The notes under the pieces are model-generated. The model was given only the letters and a program-made list of their open reading frames with translations, was not told the origin of the DNA and ran no database searches. A DNA stretch of 8,627 nucleotides from an uncultured Erysipelotrichaceae bacterium (lineage in GTDB: Bacteria > Bacillota_I > Bacilli_A > Erysipelotrichales > Erysipelotrichaceae): positions 1 through 8,627 of the forward strand of contig CACXEN010000179.1 in assembly GCA_902766675.1 (NCBI GenBank), written 5' to 3'. Position numbers and translations under genes: made by a program. Each line of letters opens with the position of its first letter. Position 1 is the first letter of the stretch. Positions 1-7,122 of this stretch are shown here, in pieces.

Positions 1-7
1 CTGTTTC

Positions 8-2308
8 TTATGCATTAATACCTTTTATCGTATATTCATCCAAAGCTTCTTTCTTTGTATGTTTCTTTGTCTTTTTCTTTGAATTCTTATTGAAGTGTGT
101 ACGTACATATACCCATACACTTGGAGCGATGAATAAACTTGATAATGTACCAGAGATTAAACCTACTAGCATTGCGAAGATGAATGTGAAGATAGAACGT
201 GAACCCATCACCAACAACATAATCATTGGTAATAAAGTTGTAAGAGAACTATAGAGTGACATCTTAATTGTGCTATCTAATGATTCATTCACAATTGCTT
301 TATATTTATCTGCAGAAATGTTTCCTTTATAGTTAGAAATCGTTTCACGAATTCTATCGAATACGACAATTGAGTTATTGATAGAATAACCAATAATTGT
401 TAGTAAGACAGATATTAATTCTGTATTCACTTCTGATCTTACAATTCCAAATAATGCAAGTGTCATCATAACATCATGCACTAATGCAACAATACATCCA
501 ACTGCATAATCCCATTCATAACGAATTGTGACATAAATCATCATCGCAATCCAAGCAACGATTGTAAGAATAATTGCATTACGTACTAAGTCTTTTCCGA
601 CAACTGGTGTTACGACATTATCAGTAACGACTGTATCATCACCAAACTTACTTGCAAAAGTATCTTGTACTTTATCAATATCATCTTTCTCTAATACTGT
701 CTTCGTTGTAGCAAAGATTGTGCCATCATCCGCTATTTGATATCTAAATCCAGAATATCCTAATTCTGCTAGTACTGTATCTACTTCTTCAGTTGTACTA
801 TTTGAATTTTCAATTGTTAATTTTGAACCAGCTGAGAAATCAATACCTAAATTGAAGAAACCATTTCCTCTAAATGCATTCACTAAGCCAATCACTAATG
901 TAAGAGCGAATATTGCAATAGCCACACGAATATAGAGTTTTGCTTTTCCAATATAGTCAAATTGATTTGTGCCTGTATAGAATTGTGATTCTCCTTTTGA
1001 AACATCTGGAATTTGATTTGCTTTTACACCAAACCATTCTGGTTTATTATCAGCAATACCACTATTCACTAATAATCTTAGTAACCAACGTGATACAGCA
1101 ACATTCAATAACAATGTCATAACAACAGTGATAATTAACATTGTTGCAAAACCTTTTACTGCACCATTTCCCCAAATATACATAATAACAGCAGCCAAAA
1201 GTGTTGTTAATTGAGCATCGAAGATTGCAGAGAAGGAAACTTTTTGACCTTCTACTACAGCTGCACGCACTGTTCTTCCTTTATATAATTCCTGACGAAT
1301 TCTTTCATAAGAAATAATATTGGCATCTACAGTCATACCTACACCAAGTACTAGCGCACCAATACCCGATAATGTAAATACTGCACCCATCAGTGAATAT
1401 AAACCAAATACTGCCCAAATATAGAACACCAACATAATTGCTGCAACTAAACCAGGCATACGATATTTGAAAATCATAAATGCCATAACTAGTAAGATAC
1501 CAATTGCACCTGCTATAGCAGTTTTATGTAATGCATCTGCACCATATTGCGCAGAAACTACATTGGAAGATATTTCCGTTAATTTTACTGGAAGAGAACC
1601 AGAGTTAATGAGGTTTGCCATTGTACGTGCTTCTGCTTCTGTAAAATTACCTTCAATAATACAGTTACCTGTAATTTGTGTTCTAACAGATGCTGCACTG
1701 ACATATTTTGGTTCTTCACCCTTCGCGACTTTTTCTAATTCAGCTTGATAAGAATCACCATCTTCATAATCTAACCAAATGATCATGATATTTTGACCAT
1801 CTGCCATAGAAGAAATATTTCCAGTGATCTCCCCAAATTTATCTTGGTCTTTAATTTGCAGTGAAACAATTGGTTTACCATCTTGGTAAGCTAGTGATGC
1901 TCCACCTTCAACTAAGATACTTGAATCAGCTAATTCATTGTCATTGATATCTCTAAAGGTTAGATTCGCTGTTGTACCAATCATGTCACGTGCTGAATCA
2001 GGATCATCAACACCTGCCAATTGAATACGTACACGGTTATCTCCTTCAACTAAGATTTGTGGTTCATTAACACCTAAAATATTGACACGTTTCGAAATAC
2101 TGTTTGTTACAACAGTCATGTCAACTTCTGCACCTTCATTTAAAGGTGTAGCTTCATATAGTATTTCAAAACCACCCTTCAAATCTAAACCAAGGTTTAG
2201 GCCATTTTTAATCGTATTAAATGTTGTTCCTACTAAAATAGCTAATAGTACAACAAATATACCGAATATTCCTAAATTACCCTTTTTTATTTCTTGTTTA
2301 TTCGACAT
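8..2308 (-). CDS. secDF: SecDF, fused protein-export membrane protein (SecD + SecF)
   Basis: Accessory subunit of the Sec translocon, an RND-family membrane protein that uses the ion gradient to pull secreted proteins across the membrane after SecA/SecYEG. It is a 766-residue fusion of SecD and SecF, as in Bacillus. TM1 is at about 12-30, with the SecD motif LGLDLKGG at 39-46. The first extracellular domain covers about 55-255, and a TM bundle lies at 264-415 with GVGMTVDANI at 322-331. TM7 is at about 457-478, GIDFSAGS at 488-495, the second extracellular domain to about 573, and the last TM bundle at 575-735 with IIGYSINNSIVVFDRIRE at 638-655. A Lys-rich cytoplasmic tail follows. Two SecF charges expected inside the membrane are missing (N645, M683; see findings). 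The ATG at 2308 is chosen because GGAGG lies 8 bases upstream; the frame also opens at an upstream TTG inside the previous gene. It starts 4 bases after the ComN-like stop, so translation is probably coupled. Confidence 0.96.
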   Translation of the reverse strand: MSNKQEIKKGNLGIFGIFVVLLAILVGTTFNTIKNGLNLGLDLKGGFEILYEATPLNEGAEVDMTVVTNSISKRVNILGVNEPQILVEGDNRVRIQLAGVDDPDSARDMIGTTANLTFRDINDNELADSSILVEGGASLAYQDGKPIVSLQIKDQDKFGEITGNISSMADGQNIMIIWLDYEDGDSYQAELEKVAKGEEPKYVSAASVRTQITGNCIIEGNFTEAEARTMANLINSGSLPVKLTEISSNVVSAQYGADALHKTAIAGAIGILLVMAFMIFKYRMPGLVAAIMLVFYIWAVFGLYSLMGAVFTLSGIGALVLGVGMTVDANIISYERIRQELYKGRTVRAAVVEGQKVSFSAIFDAQLTTLLAAVIMYIWGNGAVKGFATMLIITVVMTLLLNVAVSRWLLRLLVNSGIADNKPEWFGVKANQIPDVSKGESQFYTGTNQFDYIGKAKLYIRVAIAIFALTLVIGLVNAFRGNGFFNLGIDFSAGSKLTIENSNSTTEEVDTVLAELGYSGFRYQIADDGTIFATTKTVLEKDDIDKVQDTFASKFGDDTVVTDNVVTPVVGKDLVRNAIILTIVAWIAMMIYVTIRYEWDYAVGCIVALVHDVMMTLALFGIVRSEVNTELISVLLTIIGYSINNSIVVFDRIRETISNYKGNISADKYKAIVNESLDSTIKMSLYSSLTTLLPMIMLLVMGSRSIFTFIFAMLVGLISGTLSSLFIAPSVWVYVRTHFNKNSKKKTKKHTKKEALDEYTIKGINA

Positions 2309-2312
2309 AACA

Positions 2313-2600
2313 CTAACCTCCAATTATATCTTCAAATTCTTCTAAGTTTTGATGTGCCCCATCGATTACAGCCCGACGAGACAAGAATTTCACCACTTCA
2401 CTTGCAGGTGTATTCAATATATCATTGGCTGCTCGATGTAAAGTAGTAGGACATCCGTTTTTCCATAAATACAACATGAAATAATCTTCTAACTGATCAT
2501 ATGTTAATGTAGGTAATTCATCCCTTCTTAACTGTTGCAGTTTTAAGACCAAAGTCATTTGTACATGGGTATTATCAATATCGAATTGTCCTTGTACCAT
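2313..2600 (-). CDS. ComN-like small post-transcriptional regulator
   Basis: A soluble protein of 95 residues (96 if the adjacent ATG at 2603 is used) with no signal peptide or membrane segment. The middle, a Tyr-Asp-x-Leu segment followed by an aromatic-rich helix and LWKNG (about 33-49) and then NDILNTPASEVVKFL (59-73), resembles the ComN/YrzD post-transcriptional regulator family. Bacillus ComN acts on comE mRNA and, as I recall, is encoded near secDF, which fits the arrangement here. The family call rests on pattern and neighbourhood, so the target in this organism is unknown. Two ATG codons are adjacent. GGAGG at 2606-2610 is only 2 bases from the first but 5 from the second, so 2600 is preferred. 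The last two codons (Gly-Gly) supply the SD of secDF. The gene has its own promoter and is separated from mraY by a terminator. Confidence 0.75.
   Translation of the reverse strand: MVQGQFDIDNTHVQMTLVLKLQQLRRDELPTLTYDQLEDYFMLYLWKNGCPTTLHRAANDILNTPASEVVKFLSRRAVIDGAHQNLEEFEDIIGG
2317..2321 (-). promoter_or_regulatory. Ribosome binding site of secDF, inside the ComN-like gene
   Basis: GGAGG encodes part of the terminal Gly-Gly of the ComN-like protein and lies 8 bases before the secDF ATG. It decides the secDF start at 2308 over the upstream TTG, which has no SD. It also means ribosomes finishing the small gene cover the secDF start region. Confidence 0.85.
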
Positions 2601-2623
2601 CATTCCCTCCTGGCAGCCTTGAT

Positions 2624-2654
2624 ATTATACCAAAAAACCAGGCATAATAATCAA
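2624..2654 (-). promoter_or_regulatory. Probable sigma-A promoter of the ComN-like gene and secDF
   Basis: On the minus strand a perfect -10 TATAAT (2624-2629) is preceded by TGG, giving an extended -10. A weak -35 candidate, TTGATT (2649-2654), sits at a long 19-base spacing, so the extended -10 probably does most of the work. A start near 2617 would leave a leader of only about 15 bases before the ATG, just enough for the SD. The mraY terminator immediately upstream supports an independent transcription unit. Confidence 0.7.
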
Positions 2655-2664
2655 AAATGTTAAG

Positions 2665-2690
2665 AAAAAAGCATTGCTTAATGCAATGCT
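2665..2690 (-). terminator. Intrinsic terminator overlapping the end of mraY
   Basis: On the minus strand AGCATTGC (2690-2683) pairs perfectly with GCAATGCT (2677-2670) around a 5-base loop, followed by a run of T. The upstream arm lies in the last codons of mraY and the TAA stop falls in the loop. The stem is only half GC, so termination may be partial. It separates the mraZ-mraY unit from the ComN-secDF unit. Confidence 0.75.
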
Positions 2691-3640
2691 AAGAAAAGTC
2701 CAATTGCGGCTAATATCGCCTCTACTATCCAAAACATCATAACGATGCTTGTTTCAGGCATTCCCTTAATACGGAATGCATAATGAATTGGCGTATAACT
2801 AAATACCCTTTTTCCAATTGTTTTAACAGCTGTAATTTGAATGATCACACATAATGTTTCAATGACTGGAATACCAGCAATAAATATCAGTGCTAATTCA
2901 CATTTTAAAACCATTGCTAGTGCTGCTAGTACACCACCTAATGCTAAAGCACCAGTATCTCCCATAAAAATCTGGGCAGGTTTTTTATTGTAATAAAGAT
3001 ATCCTAATAAAGACGCAATCAAGGAAATCGTAAAGATCGCTAGATTTACTTCTTTTTTTATCAATAAAAGAATCATAAATGGTATTAGCGCAATAATTGT
3101 TGTACCAGAGGATAATCCATCCATACCATCAGTTAGATTTAATGCATTAGATGATCCTACAAACATAAATACAATCAAGAAGAAATATCCCCATCCTAAT
3201 GGAATCGAAATATCTGTTAGTGGGATATGTAAGGATAAATCTGCTTTTGAGCGATAAAAGAGGAAGAAAATGATTGCTAGAATTAATTGTAATAATAATT
3301 TCTTTTTTGGTGTTAATCCTTCATTATCTTTTTTTATCGCAATTAAATAGTCATCAATAAATCCAATACATCCATACCCAATAAATGTCACAATGACTAC
3401 AATCACTTTTGTGTCAGAGAATAATTGTTGATTCAATAATATTGTCATAATTACTGGCACAACAATAAATAGAATTCCACCCATGATTGGGGTGCCTTCT
3501 TTCTTTTGATCATCTGGCAAAGCATATTCACTGACGCTTTGTCTTAAACTTAGCTTCTTTAAATATTTGATGAATGAGGGCATACTAATCATCACGCAAG
3601 CTAAACTTACAAAAAATGCTATTACTAATTTGATTTCCAT
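2678..3640 (-). CDS. mraY: MraY, phospho-MurNAc-pentapeptide transferase
   Basis: Integral membrane enzyme that transfers phospho-MurNAc-pentapeptide from UDP to undecaprenyl phosphate, making lipid I. It has 320 residues and about ten hydrophobic segments, the usual size. Visible motifs are GTPIMGG (49-55), the Asp pair in FIDDY (D96, D97), NALNLTDGMDGL (165-176) and PAQIFMGDTG (221-230, D228). The last cytoplasmic motif is PIHYAF (284-289), where nearly all MraY proteins read PIHHHF; only the first His remains. The usual His just before the GTP motif is also replaced, by D44. A related polyprenyl-phosphate sugar transferase is possible, but the place after the division PBP and the overall motif set favour MraY. 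The frame opens at a TTG upstream; the ATG at 3640 is chosen for its SD and for alignment with the family N-terminus. The gene lies 16 bases after the pbp stop and is the last gene of the operon. Confidence 0.93.
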   Translation of the reverse strand: MEIKLVIAFFVSLACVMISMPSFIKYLKKLSLRQSVSEYALPDDQKKEGTPIMGGILFIVVPVIMTILLNQQLFSDTKVIVVIVTFIGYGCIGFIDDYLIAIKKDNEGLTPKKKLLLQLILAIIFFLFYRSKADLSLHIPLTDISIPLGWGYFFLIVFMFVGSSNALNLTDGMDGLSSGTTIIALIPFMILLLIKKEVNLAIFTISLIASLLGYLYYNKKPAQIFMGDTGALALGGVLAALAMVLKCELALIFIAGIPVIETLCVIIQITAVKTIGKRVFSYTPIHYAFRIKGMPETSIVMMFWIVEAILAAIGLFLALH

Positions 3641-3646
3641 CGTATA

Positions 3647-3656
3647 CCCCCCCTTT
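3647..3656 (-). promoter_or_regulatory. Ribosome binding site of mraY with a G7 run
   Basis: The minus strand reads AAAGGGGGGG in the 16-base gap between the pbp stop and the mraY ATG. AAGG followed by G can pair with the anti-SD through one G-U wobble, 6 or more bases before the ATG. A homopolymer of seven G is unusual in such AT-rich DNA. Confidence 0.7.
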
Positions 3657-5843
3657 CTATTCAAACTCTACTACTATTTCGCTTCCTTGGGAAACTTTGG
3701 TATTTGGTGGAATACTTTGTGAAACAACTTTACCTTCACCTTTTAATTGGAATCCAATTCCTGTCACTGCCCACAAACCTGTGACATCCTTTCTTGTCCA
3801 ACCTTTTAAATCAGGCATTGTAAATTCACTTTTATCTGTAATTAAGAAGATACGTTGCCCTGTCATAAATGTACCATTTTCTTTCGGGAATTGATCTATG
3901 ACACTTTCTCCATCTCCTAATACGATGATATTCGCATCTGTTCCTTCTAATTTTTTATTTGCATAATCAACCGTATGGTTAATTAGATTTGGCATATCAT
4001 TTGTTTTGATATCAGAAACTGGTTCATTCGCCACTTCATTTTCTCCATCGGATTCATTATTTGTGAAACCATATGTTAAAGCAATTTTACGCAATACACT
4101 AGTCACAGGTTCTGTATAATAGTGTGCCATTCTATCTTCTTTCGCTTCAAATGCATAATAAAGAATCACTTGTGGCTTTTCTGCTGGTAATGCTAGCATT
4201 GCTGAATAGATACTTGTGGATGATGATTCATATCCACCATCACTGGCAACGACTGTAGTACCAGTTTTACCTAATACTTTACATTCTGGAATACGATAAT
4301 ACATACCGGTCATTCCATCTTTATTCACAACATCACTTAAAAGACTTTGCATTTGTTTGGCAGTTTCTTCTGTAATTGGTTGTGATACGACTTGTGGTTC
4401 TGCTTGATAAATAATTTTATTACTATCATAGTAATCACGAATACTATCCACAAAATATGGTTTTATCATTCTACCATCACCACATATCGCACTATATGCT
4501 TGTAGCATTTGTAACATTGTTACAGTGGAACCGTGTCCATAAGATAATGTAGCTTTTTCACCTGGCCATGTGAAGTTTAATGTACCAGGGTTATCATTAA
4601 TACCATCTGTATCCACCGTTTGGAAGAATCCAAATTTTTTCATATATTCCAAATGTGTCGCAGGTGTAATTGCTTCATTTTGAATCGCAACTGCTACTGT
4701 ATTTAATGACATTGCTAAACCATAGTCATAAGATACTTGACCATATCGATTCCCATACGCATTTGTAATACAGCCATAGTTATCTTCACTATATGTTCGA
4801 ATTGGATTGTTATTGCCATCTGAGTAGAAACAATATTCGTTACCATCTGTTAATGTATCGCCATTATATTTCCCTTCATTCATGGCTGCAGCCCAAACAA
4901 ATGATTTTAATGTAGAACCTGGTTCATATGGAAGTTGTGATCCAAAGTCATTATAGTCTGGGATGTTTTCCAATGTATTTGGGTTGAATGTAGGATATTG
5001 TCCCCAGGCAATGACTTTACCAGTGTTAATTTCCATTGCCCCACCCCAAACACGTTTTACATCAAATAGTTTTGTTGTTTGTTTAAATGCTTCTTCTAAA
5101 GAAGTTTGAATATCACTATTCAAAGTTAAATATACATTGTTCCCATTTGTAGCACTTACAATTGTTTCTTTCATACCTGGAAGTACATATCCATCTTTAT
5201 CTACTTGATATGTGCGACTTCCATCTTGACCTTGTAAATAACTATCTAAATATAATTCCAAGCCCATCTGTCCTACAGTTGTACCTGATTCATCGGATTG
5301 GGCATATCCAATTAAATTCGAAGAGAATTGTCCAATTGGATATACACGTTGTACAGAATCTGTAAATTCAATACCTGGAAGATTATAGCTTTCTATTTCA
5401 TCTTTTACGCTTTTACTTATTTGTCTACCATATACACCTAATTCTGTTTGATAAACATCTTGGTTTAAATATTCCATAACTGTTTCATAGTCCATACGTA
5501 AACATTTCGATAATACTTCTGCAGTCGTTTCTTTATCTTGTACATATGCGACTTCTCCATCAATTGCTGGACGTGATTTATCTAAAATACAAAAAATATT
5601 ATAGGTTCTAGAATCTTGGGCAATGATGTTATTATTGCTGTCATAAATATTTCCACGCAATGCTTTTGTTGTTTCCGTAATTACATTGGCACTATCAATA
5701 TATGGTGATAAGTCTGTTCCACTACGAAAATGCATTTTGCCAATTGTCACATAAAAAACATTAGAAGCTAAAAGAACACATGCCCCTAATGTCACGAGTG
5801 ATATTTCTCTAATTGTATGGTTACGCTTTCTCTTGCGTACCAT
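3657..5843 (-). CDS. Division transpeptidase PBP (FtsI/PBP2x type) with two PASTA domains
   Basis: Class B penicillin-binding protein that cross-links septal peptidoglycan in the divisome with FtsW and FtsL. It has 728 residues, close to pneumococcal PBP2x. A basic cytoplasmic tail (1-12) and one TM anchor (about 13-34) are followed by the PBP dimer/pedestal domain (about 58-225), the transpeptidase domain (about 265-590), a short acidic linker, and two PASTA domains at about 616-671 and 674-728. Catalytic motifs are intact: S310-T-L-K313, S379-L-N381 and K526-T-G528. The stretch between the first two motifs is somewhat long (69 residues), with an Asn/Tyr/Gly-rich loop at about 335-370 containing C338 and C358. 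The ATG is 3 bases after the ftsL stop, and the SD (AAGGGGA) lies in the last ftsL codons, so coupling is likely. It could be annotated ftsI, pbpB or pbp2X; the biochemical role is the same. Confidence 0.95.
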   Translation of the reverse strand: MVRKRKRNHTIREISLVTLGACVLLASNVFYVTIGKMHFRSGTDLSPYIDSANVITETTKALRGNIYDSNNNIIAQDSRTYNIFCILDKSRPAIDGEVAYVQDKETTAEVLSKCLRMDYETVMEYLNQDVYQTELGVYGRQISKSVKDEIESYNLPGIEFTDSVQRVYPIGQFSSNLIGYAQSDESGTTVGQMGLELYLDSYLQGQDGSRTYQVDKDGYVLPGMKETIVSATNGNNVYLTLNSDIQTSLEEAFKQTTKLFDVKRVWGGAMEINTGKVIAWGQYPTFNPNTLENIPDYNDFGSQLPYEPGSTLKSFVWAAAMNEGKYNGDTLTDGNEYCFYSDGNNNPIRTYSEDNYGCITNAYGNRYGQVSYDYGLAMSLNTVAVAIQNEAITPATHLEYMKKFGFFQTVDTDGINDNPGTLNFTWPGEKATLSYGHGSTVTMLQMLQAYSAICGDGRMIKPYFVDSIRDYYDSNKIIYQAEPQVVSQPITEETAKQMQSLLSDVVNKDGMTGMYYRIPECKVLGKTGTTVVASDGGYESSSTSIYSAMLALPAEKPQVILYYAFEAKEDRMAHYYTEPVTSVLRKIALTYGFTNNESDGENEVANEPVSDIKTNDMPNLINHTVDYANKKLEGTDANIIVLGDGESVIDQFPKENGTFMTGQRIFLITDKSEFTMPDLKGWTRKDVTGLWAVTGIGFQLKGEGKVVSQSIPPNTKVSQGSEIVVEFE

Positions 5844-5846
5844 ATT

Positions 5847-6182
5847 CTAGTCCCCTTCACCACTTGTTTGATTGTCAATGCGGACTATGTTGTTTTGATT
5901 TCTAGATAAACCACCATTTGCGGCAATTTCATCAATACGATCGACAGATACTAATTTAGAGATTTCAACTTCTAAAGAATCATTTTGTGTTTCAATTGTT
6001 GCAATCTCTTGTTTAATTTCTTGTACACGTGCACTTAAGCTATTGTTATATGTTCTTAAGAATAAAGAAGAACATAAGAATAAAAAAGCAGAACATGCAA
6101 AAACAACTATTGCTAAATGCAATAAATGAATCGAATGTGAACGTCTTTTTTGTTTTACTTTTTTTACTACTATACGTGCCAT
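5847..6182 (-). CDS. ftsL: FtsL, cell-division protein
   Basis: Small bitopic divisome protein that, with DivIC/FtsB and FtsQ/DivIB, activates the FtsW-PBP pair. It has 111 residues: a basic cytoplasmic head (Lys/Arg-rich, 7-14), one TM segment at about 19-42, and an extracellular heptad-patterned coiled coil at about 46-80 rich in Leu, Ile and Val. A polar tail follows. Primary sequence is poorly conserved in this family, so the call rests on topology, size and the position between rsmH and pbp. The frame extends seven codons upstream to a TTG inside rsmH. The ATG at 6182 is preferred because AAGGA (6195-6199) lies 12 bases upstream and the gene then starts 4 bases after the rsmH stop. That SD is itself made by the last rsmH codons. 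Confidence 0.9.
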   Translation of the reverse strand: MARIVVKKVKQKRRSHSIHLLHLAIVVFACSAFLFLCSSLFLRTYNNSLSARVQEIKQEIATIETQNDSLEVEISKLVSVDRIDEIAANGGLSRNQNNIVRIDNQTSGEGD

Positions 6183-6186
6183 GTTA

Positions 6187-7119
6187 CTATTTAATCCTTT
6201 CAATCACGCGCAGTTTTGCACTGTGCGCTCTGTTATTTTCATTTAGTTCATCCTCACTTGCGATAATTGGTTTTTTATTCACCAATTGGAAGGAGGCCTG
6301 CTCCATTTGTGAAGCCAGCAATGGAAGTTTTGGCTCAACAAATGGAGCAGAGGAATACTTTTTAAATATAGTCTTGACGATCCTGTCTTCTAAAGAATGG
6401 AATGTAATTATGGCAAGACGTCCATTCGTCTTAAGAAGCTCTATGCTCGCTTCAATTCCATTTTCTAATGATGACAGTTCATCATTGACCGCAATACGTA
6501 ATGCTTGGAAGCATTTCTTTGCTGGATGCCCTTTTTTATTTAATTCTTTTTGAGGCATCGCGCTTTTAATGATATCCACCAACGTAAATGTGGTTTCAAT
6601 CGGTTTTTCATTTCTTGCTTTTACAATTGCACTAGCAATTGAGCTAGCATATCTTTCCTCACCATATTGTTTGAATATAGTGATTAAAGAATCTTTGTCA
6701 TATGTGTTAACAATTTCATATGCATCTAATGCCTGACTTTGATCCATACGCATATCCAGCCTTGCATCATAGCGATAGCTAAATCCTCTTTCTGGATCAT
6801 CGAATTGAGGCGAACTCACCCCTAAATCCAACATGATTCCATCAACTTCTGTGATACCTAATTGCATCAACTCTTGTTGCATATTGGAAAAGTCAGAATG
6901 TATGAAGGTAATTTTGTCTAATACATCCTTTAGGACTTCTTTCGATTCTTCAATCGCTTTTTCATCCTTATCGAATGCATATAGATGTCCACTTGTTAAC
7001 TTCGAGATCAATGCTTTTGCGTGCCCTGCTCTACCCAATGTGCCATCTACATATATCCCATCTGGTTTGATATCTAAGTTAGCAATGGTTTCTTCAAGCA
7101 ATACACTTTTATGTTCCAT
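6187..7119 (-). CDS. rsmH: RsmH (MraW), 16S rRNA m4C1402 N4-methyltransferase
   Basis: SAM-dependent enzyme that methylates the N4 of C1402 in the decoding centre of 16S rRNA, with RsmI adding the 2'-O methyl. The length, 310 residues, is normal. Visible motifs are DGTLGRAGH (25-33, SAM loop; the usual Gly-Gly-His reads Ala-Gly-His), FDKD (49-52), DLGVSSPQFD (98-107), RGFSYRYDARLDMRMD (111-126), HPAKKCFQALRIAVNDEL (198-215), ITFHSLEDRIVK (238-249) and the C-terminal NNRAHSAKLRV (295-305). The ATG comes 3 bases after the mraZ stop and has no recognisable SD, so its translation probably depends on ribosomes leaving mraZ. It is the usual second gene of the dcw cluster. Confidence 0.97.
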   Translation of the reverse strand: MEHKSVLLEETIANLDIKPDGIYVDGTLGRAGHAKALISKLTSGHLYAFDKDEKAIEESKEVLKDVLDKITFIHSDFSNMQQELMQLGITEVDGIMLDLGVSSPQFDDPERGFSYRYDARLDMRMDQSQALDAYEIVNTYDKDSLITIFKQYGEERYASSIASAIVKARNEKPIETTFTLVDIIKSAMPQKELNKKGHPAKKCFQALRIAVNDELSSLENGIEASIELLKTNGRLAIITFHSLEDRIVKTIFKKYSSAPFVEPKLPLLASQMEQASFQLVNKKPIIASEDELNENNRAHSAKLRVIERIK

Positions 7120-7122
7120 GTC

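Noticed and set aside
1467..1748. Plus-strand open frame within secDF (also 2082-2345, 940-1122, 3697-3894, 5162-5365 and 6833-7303)
   Set aside because: All lie antisense to intact conserved genes and look like complements of the coding codons; none matches a known family.
2309..2323. Longer SecDF N-terminus beginning at TTG
   Set aside because: The extra five codons overlap the previous gene and contain the SD of the downstream ATG. Equivalent TTG/GTG extensions were rejected for mraY, ftsL, mraZ and yceD.
2606..2643. CCTGG ... CCAGG inverted repeat around the ComN-like promoter -10
   Set aside because: The arms are only five bases, 26 apart, and the second arm is the SD, so chance is the simpler explanation.
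2641..2700. Attachment site or small RNA in the gap between mraY and the ComN-like gene
   Set aside because: The gap is fully explained by a terminator and an extended -10 promoter.
6029..6553. A 174-codon plus-strand open frame opposite ftsL and rsmH
   Set aside because: It lies wholly antisense to two well-supported genes, crosses their boundary, and has the composition expected of a reverse-frame shadow with no recognisable domain.
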